Assembly (NCBI RefSeq): GCF_004365705.1
Contig: NZ_SOBN01000004.1
Coordinates: 105,230 to 169,229 of the forward strand
Origin: Streptomyces sp. 846.5
GTDB lineage: Bacteria > Actinomycetota > Actinomycetes > Streptomycetales > Streptomycetaceae
Reading direction: 5' to 3'
Length of the DNA: 64,000 nucleotides
Shown: positions 26,276 to 34,550 of the stretch, piece after piece
Position numbering within the stretch: position 1 is the stretch's first letter
Layout of the letters: each line of letters begins with the position of its first letter
Notes under the pieces: model-generated
Databases searched by the model: none
Seen by the model: the letters and a program-made list of their open reading frames with translations, nothing else
What the model was told of the DNA's origin: nothing
Made by a program: the position numbers and the translations under genes

Positions 26276-26728
26276 CTCTTGAACCCTCTCCGGGAAAAAC
26301 GACTCGATTCAAGTCATGGCCGTTGGCGGCGGACTTCGGCGATTCAGCCATGCTCGAACGCCCGTTTGCTCGAATCGAACCGAGTGAATTCCACCGACAC
26401 TCGTCGTGCCCTGAGAACGAGGGCAGGCCCTCTGGGTGAGGGGCCGCGGTTGCATGGCCATCACCATAGACATGACCGACGTGCTCATCATGTCCCACCG
26501 TGTACAGGACTTGGTCCCACCGTGCACCGGCTCATCCGTCTTCCGAATGCCATTCGAGAGGCCCGAAGGAAACTGTGCACTGTGAGGACAGCAGCAGTGC
26601 GCCCGTGGACCATTGCCGCGCTCCCAGCGGTTTAGCGTGGCGAACAGCGGCTCCGGGACGTCTTTCGCGGGATCCAGGCCGTATTGCCGGAAGGTCCGGC
26701 GTCCCCATGACCAACTCAGGAGATTCAC
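26276..26728. promoter_or_regulatory. Divergent promoter region between amidohydrolase and esterase genes
   Basis: 453 bases without a gene. It holds a 14-bp direct repeat (26492-26527, listed separately) and TAGCGT at 26633-26638, a common -10 form in Streptomyces, about 90 bases before the esterase start. Confidence 0.5.
26492..26527. promoter_or_regulatory. 14-bp direct repeat, candidate operator
   Basis: GTCCCACCGTGTAC (26492-26505) and GTCCCACCGTGCAC (26514-26527) differ at one base and start 22 bp apart, about two helical turns. Direct half-sites with that spacing suit AraC-type regulators. Confidence 0.5.
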
Positions 26729-27700
26729 ATGCCCGACACCGTCAAGCCGGTTCAGCCCTTGCTGGAGCCCGCGGCCGCCGCGTTCGCGGAGGCGACCGCC
26801 AATCCGCCGTACCTGTTCGACCTTGCCCCGGCGGAGGGTCGCAAGGCCGTCGACGAGGTGCAGTCCGGCGAGATCGAGAAGCCGCAGATCGACGAGGAGT
26901 GGATCACCGTCCCGGGCGGTCCGACGGGCAGCGTCCGGGCCCGCATCGTCAAGCCCGCGGGCACCGAGGGAACCCTGCCGGTGATCCTCTACATCCACGG
27001 CGCGGGGTGGGTGTTCGGCAACGCCCACACCCATGACCGCCTGGTGCGCGAACTCGCCGTCGGCGCGGGGGCGGCTGTGGTGTTCCCCGAGTACGACCTC
27101 TCCCCCGAGGCCCGCTACCCGGTCGCCATCGAGCAGAACTACGCCGTCGCCCGCTGGATCGTCACCGACGGCGCCGCCAAGGGCCTGGACAGTGCCCGGA
27201 TCGCGGTCGCGGGCGACAGCGTCGGCGGCAACATGGCCGCCGCACTGACCCTGATGGCCAAGGAGCGCGGCGACGTTCCCCTGGTCCAGCAGGTGCTGTT
27301 CTATCCGGTCACCGACGCGAGCTTCGACACCGGCTCCTACCACCAGTTCGCCGAGGGCTACTTCCTGCGCCGCGACGGCATGCAGTGGTTCTGGGACCAG
27401 TACACGACCGATCCGGCCCAGCGCGCCGAGATCACCGCCAGCCCGCTGCGCGCCACCACCGAGCAGCTCGCCGGACTTCCCGCGGCGCTGGTCGTCACCG
27501 GCGAGGCCGACGTCCTGCGCGACGAGGGCGAGGCCTACGCCAACAAGCTCCGCCAGGCCGGCGTCCCGGTCACCGCCGTGCGCTTCCAGGGCATCATCCA
27601 CGACTTCGTGATGCTCAACGCCCTGCGCGAGACCCATGCCGCAGCGACCGCCATCACGCTGGCCGTCGGCACCCTGCGCGCCGCCCTTCACACCGCCTGA
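26729..27700 (+). CDS. HSL-family alpha/beta-hydrolase (esterase/lipase)
   Basis: 323 residues, with GGAG 6 bases before the ATG. The oxyanion-hole motif of hormone-sensitive-lipase-type esterases is ILYIHGAGWVFGN. The nucleophile motif is GDSVGGNMA; Asp lies in GEADVLRDEG and His in IIHDFVML. All catalytic residues are present. Such enzymes hydrolyse short or medium acyl esters in the cytoplasm. An IS110-type element sits directly behind the stop codon. Confidence 0.93.
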   Translation: MPDTVKPVQPLLEPAAAAFAEATANPPYLFDLAPAEGRKAVDEVQSGEIEKPQIDEEWITVPGGPTGSVRARIVKPAGTEGTLPVILYIHGAGWVFGNAHTHDRLVRELAVGAGAAVVFPEYDLSPEARYPVAIEQNYAVARWIVTDGAAKGLDSARIAVAGDSVGGNMAAALTLMAKERGDVPLVQQVLFYPVTDASFDTGSYHQFAEGYFLRRDGMQWFWDQYTTDPAQRAEITASPLRATTEQLAGLPAALVVTGEADVLRDEGEAYANKLRQAGVPVTAVRFQGIIHDFVMLNALRETHAAATAITLAVGTLRAALHTA

Positions 27701-27736
27701 TTCGAAAATCCCCCGCTCCGTGACCGTTTCCGCTGT

Positions 27737-28975
27737 TCAGAGCACTCCGATGGGTTGGAGGTTGACTTGGTAGCCGAGTTGGTTGAGTTGGCTGATGAGC
27801 CGTCGGGTCGCTCTGGTCTTGCCGGTGCGTTCGAGGAAGTAGTCGCCGCCGAGGTCGGCGTACTCGGCATCGTTGGTGAACATGTGCCAGATGGCGACGA
27901 GGATGGAGTGCTCCAGAGCGACAAGGGCTCTCTTCTTGCCGCGGCGTCCGACCAGGCGCCGGTATCGGGAGGCGAGGTAGGTGTCCTTGGTGCGGGAGGC
28001 GGCGACGGCAGCCTGTCCGAGGGCGGCCTTGAGCCAGGGGTCGCCGTGCCGGGTCTTCCCGCTGCTGCTCTTGCCGGCCGATTCGTGGTTGCCGGGGCAG
28101 ACGCCGGCCCAGGACGCCAGATCGCCGGCGGTGGGGAACCGCTCCATCTGGGCCCCGATCTCGGCCAGGATCACCTCGGCGGCGCGGGTGCCCACTCCGG
28201 GGATCGTGATCAGCAGGTCGATGCGGCGGCGAAAGGGCCGCACCTGCGCGTCGATCCGCTCGCTCAGCCGGTTCTCCATCGCCGTGCAGGCGTCGATCCG
28301 GTCGAGCATGGCCCGCAGCAAGAACGCGTGGTGGTCGGTGAAGTTGCCGGTCAGTGCCTCGACGAGGTCGGCGGTCTTGCGGCGCATGCTGCCCAGCGCC
28401 AGGTCCGCGAGCCGTCCGGGGTCACGTTCCCCGCCGATCAGGGCCTCCAGCATGGCCCGGGCCGACTTGCCCGTCAGGTCGGAGACCACGCTGGACAGCT
28501 TGATCCCGGAGTCCTCCAGCAGCTTCTCCGTCCGCTGGATCTCGCGGGTGCGCTCCCGGATGACCTCGGTGCGGTAGCGGGTCAGGTCCCGCAGCTGCCG
28601 GATCGGCTCCGGGGGCACGAAGCTGGCGCGGACCAGCCCGTACTCGACCAGCCGGGCAATCCACTCGGAGTCCTTCACGTCGGTCTTGCGGCCGGGCACC
28701 GACTTCATGTGCCGGGCGTTCAGCAGCCAGCACTCGATGTCGTGCTCCAGCAGGTAGAACACCGGCTTCCAGTACACGCCGGTGGCTTCCATGCCGACCA
28801 CGGTCACGCCCTCGGCCAGCAGCCAGTCCCGCATCGCCAGCAGTCCGCTGGTGACCGCGGGGAAGGTGCGGACCTCGCTGCGGCGCCGCTTCCCGGTGCT
28901 GGGCGCCCTCACGCACACCTTCACGTCGACCTTGCTGATGTCGATCCCCGCACACCGTTCGTGGATCACGTCCAT
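27737..28975 (-). mobile_element. IS110-family transposase gene, intact
   Basis: 412 residues. The N-terminal DEDD (RuvC-like) domain shows GIDISKVDVKV, VVGMEATGVYW and KTDVKDSEWIARL; the C-terminal transposase_20 domain shows ITIPGVGTRAAEVILAEIG, FPTAGDLASWAGVCPGNHESAGK with the conserved Ser, and GDPWLKAALGQAAVAA. Family members insert without classical terminal inverted repeats and carry a non-coding end that can specify a guide RNA in relatives such as IS621 (recent established knowledge). The likely element spans from about 27701 to somewhere before 29200; I could not fix its ends. Confidence 0.92.
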
Positions 28976-29236
28976 CGCCCCGGCACCTCCCTCCCTCGAC
29001 AGCCGCGAGCGCGTGGCCGTCCAGCGGGGGTCCGCAGGCGTAAGAGTCTGATTCGCGTGCTCGGAGCAACATTTCCGGGTGCCTGTCGGTGGACCCCCAG
29101 CGTCCTACTGAACCGCGGGCTCGGAACGCGCCAAGGCGAAACGACGTCGGCCAGACGGCCACCAACCAGATTTTCACCCACTCAGGGTCTGCCCGTAAGG
29201 GCTTCGGACTACTGAACCCGAAGAGAGAACCCTGAC
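28976..29236. other. Upstream end of the IS110-type element and promoter of the next hydrolase
   Basis: The left part is the non-coding region before the transposase start, which in IS110 elements is long. The right part contains the hydrolase leader; GAGAGAACCC before the ATG at 29237 is a weak ribosome site. The boundary between the two is not visible. Confidence 0.4.
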
Positions 29237-29956
29237 ATGACTACCTCCACCCCCACCGTCGTTCTCGTCCACGGCGCCTTCGCCGACGCGGCCAGCTGGT
29301 CCGGGGTCATCGCCGAGTTGCAGAACCACGGCATTCCCGTCGTGGCCCCGCCCAACCCGCTGCGCGGACTTGCCTCCGACGCCGCGTACGTCGCCTCCGT
29401 GGCCGCACAGATCGACGGCCCCGTCGTCCTGGTCGGCCACTCGTACGGCGGTGCGCTCATCACCGTGGCCGGCACCACCGAGAACGTCGTCGGTCTGGTC
29501 TACGTGGCTGCCTACGTCCTCGAAGAAGGCGAGAGCCTCGGTGAACTGCAGGGCCGGTTCCCCGACAGCCCGCTGGTCAGCAACCTGAAGCAGTGGACGT
29601 ACCCCGTCGAGGGCGCGGATCCCGCGGTCGAGGTCACCATCACGCCCGAGGCCTTCCCGGACGTCTTCGCCGCCGACGTGCCCGCCGACGTCACCGAGGT
29701 CCTGGCGGTGGCGCAGCGTCCGCTGGCCGCCGCGGCATTCGAGGAGACGGCCTCCGCGGCCGCGTGGAAGACCAAGCCCTCCTGGGCCCTGGTGGCCGGC
29801 GCCGACCACGCGATCAACCCCGAGGTCGAGCGTTTCGGCGCCGAGCGGGCCGGGGCGACCGTCGTCGAGATCGAGGGTGCATCGCACGCGGTCGCGGTGT
29901 CCCAGCCGAAGCAGGTCGCTGACCTGATCCTGGACGCGGTACGCGCCACGAGCTGA
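29237..29956 (+). CDS. EstC-like alpha/beta-hydrolase, cytoplasmic
   Basis: 239 residues, no signal peptide. VVLVHGAFADAASWSGVI, PNPLRGLASDAAYV, and the nucleophile motif VLVGHSYGG with its Ser; Asp in VAGADHAINP and His in EGASHAVAVSQP complete the triad. It is a paralogue of the products at 15065-15832 and 30497-31357. The family covers small ester and amide hydrolases of the EstC/RutD-like type. It lies just right of the IS110-type element. Confidence 0.9.
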   Translation: MTTSTPTVVLVHGAFADAASWSGVIAELQNHGIPVVAPPNPLRGLASDAAYVASVAAQIDGPVVLVGHSYGGALITVAGTTENVVGLVYVAAYVLEEGESLGELQGRFPDSPLVSNLKQWTYPVEGADPAVEVTITPEAFPDVFAADVPADVTEVLAVAQRPLAAAAFEETASAAAWKTKPSWALVAGADHAINPEVERFGAERAGATVVEIEGASHAVAVSQPKQVADLILDAVRATS

Positions 29957-30496
29957 CCGGGCGGAACAGGCAGCCGCGTGGACGGCCTCCCCTGTAGTGC
30001 GGCGCGCGGCCGCTGTCGAGTCCTCCTGCGATGCACCGGTCGGGGGTCGCGCCGGACAGGCAGGCGACAACCGCATCCGGCCTAATGGCGCCCCACGAGC
30101 TGATCGACATGGGGGACGCGGCCGTGATCCGCACCGAACGCTTCGGCTGACCATGGCGGCGGCACCGATGCCCGGTAGTTCCTCCGCTCTCCCACGGCCG
30201 TCCATCGAGGCTGAGCGGCCCTCGGGCACACTGCCGGCGACAGCCGCGCACCGACGGCTCCGGTCGCGGTCCGTCCCCCGACAGACACCGGTCGCTGTAC
30301 TCATCCAACTGGCCGCGCCCGCGTGGCGCCGTCACCACGACGTGGAGCGAGCTGCCCGGCAGCGCGCTCCCCGGGACATGACGGACCGTTTCACCGTTAT
30401 GGCCGTGCCCGATCCCGTACCAGCACCGAAGCAGCATCGGCGCTCGGTGAGCCCACTCACACGACCCATGGCAGGACCACGGAAAGGACCTCCATC
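29957..30496. other. Gap between two hydrolase genes
   Basis: 540 bases with no intact gene. A plus-strand frame ending near 30150 reads LMAPHELIDMGDAAVIRTERFG and stop, which looks like the tail of a lost protein I cannot name. The promoter of the next gene should lie in the last 100 bases. Confidence 0.4.
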
Positions 30497-31357
30497 ATGC
30501 GATTCCAAGGAACACGACTGCGCAAGTCCCGCGTACTGGCCGCCGCATGCGTACTGGCCGCCGCCGGGGTGCTGGTGCCGACAACCCAGGTGGTCGCGCA
30601 GGTCACCACCACCGCGGAAGACGGCGGCACCAAGCCGACGATCGTGCTCGTACACGGTGCGTGGGCGGACGCGTCGAGCTGGAACCCGGTGATCAGCCGC
30701 CTCCAGCACGACGGTTACACCGTCGACGCCCCGCCCAACCCGCTGCGCGGCGTCGACTACGACGCGCAGACCCTGAAGAACTACCTGGCCACCATTCAGG
30801 GTCCGGTCGTCCTGGTGGGCCACTCCTACGGTGGCATGGTCATCACCAACGCTGCCGTGGGCAATCCCAATGTCAAGGCATTGGTCTACGACGATGCCTA
30901 CATCCCCGCCCAGGGCGAGACCGTATTCCAGATCAACGCCGCTCAGCCCGGTTCGTGCGTCACCGCCGACCCGTCGACGTTCCTCAACCTGGTGCAGTAT
31001 CCCGGCTCACCTCAGGGCGACTACGACGCCTACCTCAAGGTCGCACCCAATGGCGCCTACCGGGGATTCGCCGACTGCTTCGCCAACGGTGTCCCCAGCG
31101 CCCAAGCCCGGCTCCTGGCGGCTGGCCAGCGCCCCTTCGCTGTCAGCGCTGGATCCGAACCCTCCGGTACGCCCGCCTGGAAGACCATCCCCTCGTGGGC
31201 CGTGGTCGGAACCGTCGACCACGTCATTCCCCCAGCTGAGCAGATGGCCATGGCCACCCGTGCGGGGGCTCACATCACCAAGGTCGACGCCGGTCACCTT
31301 TCCCTCATCACCCGGCCCGACGTGGTGACCGACGTCATCCTCGATGCCGCCCGATGA
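30497..31357 (+). CDS. EstC-like alpha/beta-hydrolase, secreted
   Basis: 286 residues from ATG 30497, after GGAAAGGA. An N-terminal signal peptide (RLRKSRVLAAACVLAAAGVLV, cleavage around VVAQ) distinguishes it from its cytoplasmic paralogue at 29237. Catalytic motifs: IVLVHGAWADASSW, VLVGHSYGG with the Ser, Asp in VVGTVDHVIPP, His in VDAGHLSLITRP. Two Cys (PGSCVT and FADCFAN) may form a disulfide outside the cell. The transposase wreck at 31350-31760 abuts its stop codon. Confidence 0.9.
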   Translation: MRFQGTRLRKSRVLAAACVLAAAGVLVPTTQVVAQVTTTAEDGGTKPTIVLVHGAWADASSWNPVISRLQHDGYTVDAPPNPLRGVDYDAQTLKNYLATIQGPVVLVGHSYGGMVITNAAVGNPNVKALVYDDAYIPAQGETVFQINAAQPGSCVTADPSTFLNLVQYPGSPQGDYDAYLKVAPNGAYRGFADCFANGVPSAQARLLAAGQRPFAVSAGSEPSGTPAWKTIPSWAVVGTVDHVIPPAEQMAMATRAGAHITKVDAGHLSLITRPDVVTDVILDAAR

Positions 31358-31760
31358 TGCCGCGGGCGCGGGCGGCTTTTACGTCGTGGACTGCGCCGGG
31401 CAGCCGATGACGCCCAGATCACCCGGCCGAACGGATCGGAGATGACCTGCACGCTCATCCCTTCCTTTTTGTGCTTGCCCGAGTAGAAGGGCCGGTCGGC
31501 GGCGATGCGGTCAACCGGCAGCAGTGTGCCGTCCAGGATCACGAACGCCTTGGCCACTGCGACGGCCATGGTTCCTGGAGGGTTGGCGCGAGCGCGGCCA
31601 GGACCTCGACGACCTCGCTGACGTAGCGGTGGGCGGCCAGCCCCCGCCTCACCAGCCGCAAGGCGGAAGTGGACAGATCCAACCCGGACGGGCAGACAAA
31701 CACGTGAAGCTCCTGGCGGAGAAGGTTGATCTTGGTCGACAACCCCTCTACCAGGAGCTT
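31350..31760 (-). pseudogene. Degenerate DDE transposase (IS5-like superfamily)
   Basis: Three pieces of one transposase lie in different frames. From the right: LDLSTSALRLVRRGL joined to YVSEVVEVLAALAPTLQE (an internal stretch is missing between them); after a one-base loss, AKAFVILDGTLLPVDRIAADR and FYSGKHKKEGMSVQVISD, which holds the first catalytic Asp; then, after a second frame change, LPGAVHDVKAARARGII. No function can remain. It may be the trace of an old insertion behind the secreted hydrolase gene. Confidence 0.8.
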
Positions 31761-31948
31761 CGTCGTACCGCCACCCCCCCTACCCCGCAACGAGGTTGCG
31801 CCCGAACCGTGGCCCGTCCGCCCCTGTGATCTCTGCGCCTGCGGGCAAGGACTGGTGCACTGCGCGACAACTGGTGGCGTGGCGTCCGCCCTAGCGTTAC
31901 TGAGATCCCCCTGCCGCGCACCAGCCATCCGGAAACGAGGAAGCACGC

Positions 31949-32785
31949 ATGCCTTACATCACCGTGGGCCAAGGGAACTCCACCGCCATCGACCTCTACT
32001 ACGAGGACCATGGAACCGGGCAGCCGGTCGTCCTCATCCACGGCTTCCCGCTCGACGGACACTCCTGGGAGCGGCAGAGTGCCGTGCTGCTGGACGCCGG
32101 CTACCGCGTGATCACTTACGACCGCCGCGGATTCGGGCAGTCCAGTCAGCCGACGACCGGGTACGACTACGACACCTTCGCGGCCGACCTGAACACCGTG
32201 ATGGAGACCCTCGACCTGCGGGACGCAGTCCTGGTCGGGTTCTCCATGGGCACCGGTGAGGTTGCCCGGTACGTGTCCGCTTACGGCTCTGCCCGGGTCG
32301 CCAAGGTCGCCTTCCTGGCCTCGCTGGAGCCCTGCCTGCTCAAGACCGACGACAACCCGGACGGGGTCGCCCCGAAGGAGTTCTTCGACGGCGTCGTCGC
32401 AGCCGTCAAGGCGGACCGCTACGCGTACTACACCGACTTCTTCAAGGACTTCTACAACCTCGACGAGAACCTCGGCGCCAGGATCAGCGAAGAGGCCGTA
32501 CGCAACAGCTGGACCGTCGCCGCGGGCGGGGGGTTCTTCGCGGCGGCTGCCGCGCCCTCGACCTGGTACACCGACTTTCGTGCTGACATCCCAGCCATCG
32601 ATGTGCCAGCCCTGATCCTGCACGGTACGGCTGACCGGATCCTGCCCGCCGAGGGAACCGCGCGGCCGTTCCACAAAGCGCTCCCCTCCGCCGACTACAT
32701 AGAGATCGAGGGCGCTCCGCACGGCCTGCTGTGGACCCACGCGGAGGAGGTCAACGCCGCGCTCCTCACCTTCCTGGGGAAGTGA
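31949..32785 (+). CDS. Non-haem haloperoxidase-type alpha/beta-hydrolase
   Basis: 278 residues. Motifs of the bacterial non-haem haloperoxidase/perhydrolase group: VVLIHGFPLDGHSWERQ, YDRRGFGQSSQP, VGFSMGTGEVARYV with the nucleophile Ser, Asp in HGTADRILP, His in GAPHGLLWTHAEEV. These enzymes hydrolyse esters and can form peracids in vitro (family knowledge). TAGCGT near 31892 is a candidate -10 box. The gene ends against the cyd operon, separated by a strong hairpin. Confidence 0.92.
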   Translation: MPYITVGQGNSTAIDLYYEDHGTGQPVVLIHGFPLDGHSWERQSAVLLDAGYRVITYDRRGFGQSSQPTTGYDYDTFAADLNTVMETLDLRDAVLVGFSMGTGEVARYVSAYGSARVAKVAFLASLEPCLLKTDDNPDGVAPKEFFDGVVAAVKADRYAYYTDFFKDFYNLDENLGARISEEAVRNSWTVAAGGGFFAAAAAPSTWYTDFRADIPAIDVPALILHGTADRILPAEGTARPFHKALPSADYIEIEGAPHGLLWTHAEEVNAALLTFLGK

Positions 32786-32828
32786 ACGCCCCCGGATCGT
32801 CGTCCTGTACCGCGCAGGGCCTGCGATC

Positions 32829-32866
32829 GCGAACGGCCCGTCCGGAGAACCGGTCGGGCCGTTCGC
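32829..32866. terminator. Bidirectional terminator between the hydrolase gene and cydC
   Basis: GCGAACGGCCCG (32829-32840) and CGGGCCGTTCGC (32855-32866) are perfect 12-bp arms with a 14-base loop, lying between two convergent genes. Confidence 0.85.
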
Positions 32867-32897
32867 GTACCGCCTGCGGCGCAGCAGCAACCGCGGT

Positions 32898-34550
32898 CTA
32901 CCCCCGTACGTGCTTGGCCGTCCGCTCGCTGGCGTGCGGCCGTTCGGCGGCCCGGCCGAGTCGTACGACCATGGTCGGCGTGTCGTCCAGCAGGTCGAGG
33001 TCTTGTTCCTGCAGGGCAATCACCAGTGCGGTCTGGGGCAGCGCCTGGGGCAGTGCGGCCAGGAGCGTCTCGGCGGTGGGGCGGTCCAGGCCGGCCACCG
33101 GCTCGTCGATCAGCAGGACCCGAGGACGCCTCAGTACGGCGCGTGCCGTGGCAAGGCGCCTTCTCTGCCCCTGGGACAGCAGGCGGCCGCCGGGGCCCAC
33201 CGGTGTGTCGAGCGGCAGGGTCGACAGGCCGACCACTTCCAGTGCGGCCCGTAGTGCGGTGGTGTCGGCCGACGGTGCTGCCTGACGCAGATTGGCCGCG
33301 ACGGTGTCGTTGGCCAGCCAGTCGTCGGCCTCCACGAGGGTGACTGTCTCGGCGACGGTGTGGGCCGGCAGGTCGTGCACAGGCGTGCCGTCGAGGAGGA
33401 CCGAGCCGGTGGGAGCCGGTACGCGCCCGGCGAGTTGGCCGAGCAGTGTGGACTTCCCGCTGCCGTTGGGACCGGTGACCAGAACCAGGCCAGGACCTCC
33501 CAGGGTCATGGTGAGCCCCACCGGCGAGCCGATGAGCGGGAGGCCGGCCGTGTCGATGGAGTGAACGGCCGCCCGGCGTGGGCCCGCCGGGTGCGCCTCG
33601 GTGGCGAGTGCGGCCAGGCGCCCGGTTGCGTCCCTGGCCTGGGCCAGGTGCTGCAGCAGCCGGGGAAGTCTCTCCAGGAGCTCCCACCCGGCGGCAACGA
33701 GCAGCACCTCGCCGACCACGACGGCGATCGGCTGGGGCTGCGCAGCGCGCAGGGCGATGACCAATACCGCCGCTTGCCCCAGCGCGGCAAGCAGACGCAG
33801 CGCCAGCCGGCCGTGCCGCTCGCCGCGGGCCGCGGCCCACTCGGCGGCCTCGACCGCGGCCATGGCGCTCACCGCGGATCGTTGAGCCTGCGGCAGAGCG
33901 TCCAGGCACCGCAGTTCGTTGAAGGCCGCCCGGCTGCCGAGCAGCACAGTACGGAGTTCGGCTCTTGCCTCGGCGGCGTCGGCGAGGTGGTTTCGCGCTC
34001 GGTGGTGGGCGTGCCGGACACAGGCGAGGCCGACTGTCCAGACGACCAGTTCGGCCATCCCCAGGACCGGCATGGCCCACAGCAGCAGAGCATCGACCAG
34101 GCACGTGGTCGTGATCGCCGCCACCAATGGTGCGATGGCGTTCGCGGGCAGGCCCGCGACGGTCTCCACATCGGCGGTGAGCCGGGTGAGCAGCGTCCCG
34201 TCGCGTTGTCCGCGCAGCTCACGGGGGGTGAGGCGGGCAGCGCCGCGGGCCAGCCGAGCTCGCAAGGCCACCTGGGTGGCCAGCAGGGTCCGGTGGTTGG
34301 CGAGGCGTTCGAGGTAGCGCAGACCGGTGCGGGTCAGGGCCAGTGCCCGGACTGCGCCCGAGGGGTACATCCAGGACCAGGTGGTGTTGGCCTGGAGGGT
34401 GACCACGGCGCAGGTCGTCAGGAACCAGCCGGACACCCCCACCAGTGCGGCGCCGCTGAGCTCCGCTGCCGCGGCGAGCAGCGTGCCGGTGAGGAGGGCG
34501 CGGCGCGGAGCCGCTGTACGCAGCAGCCGCCAGGTGCTGATCCTGTTCAT
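32898..34550 (-). CDS. cydC: ABC exporter subunit CydC for cytochrome bd assembly
   Basis: 550 residues from ATG 34550, which overlaps the cydD stop codon as ATGA. An N-terminal six-helix membrane domain (LLTGTLLAAAAELSGAALVG, ALALTRTGLRYLERL) is followed by a nucleotide-binding domain: Walker A GPNGSGKST, signature LSQGQRRRLATARA, Walker B VLLIDEPVAGLD. CydDC exports thiols/glutathione-like compounds or haem-related cargo needed to assemble cytochrome bd (established for E. coli; the actinobacterial cargo is less certain). It is the last gene of cydABDC. Confidence 0.9.
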   Translation of the reverse strand: MNRISTWRLLRTAAPRRALLTGTLLAAAAELSGAALVGVSGWFLTTCAVVTLQANTTWSWMYPSGAVRALALTRTGLRYLERLANHRTLLATQVALRARLARGAARLTPRELRGQRDGTLLTRLTADVETVAGLPANAIAPLVAAITTTCLVDALLLWAMPVLGMAELVVWTVGLACVRHAHHRARNHLADAAEARAELRTVLLGSRAAFNELRCLDALPQAQRSAVSAMAAVEAAEWAAARGERHGRLALRLLAALGQAAVLVIALRAAQPQPIAVVVGEVLLVAAGWELLERLPRLLQHLAQARDATGRLAALATEAHPAGPRRAAVHSIDTAGLPLIGSPVGLTMTLGGPGLVLVTGPNGSGKSTLLGQLAGRVPAPTGSVLLDGTPVHDLPAHTVAETVTLVEADDWLANDTVAANLRQAAPSADTTALRAALEVVGLSTLPLDTPVGPGGRLLSQGQRRRLATARAVLRRPRVLLIDEPVAGLDRPTAETLLAALPQALPQTALVIALQEQDLDLLDDTPTMVVRLGRAAERPHASERTAKHVRG

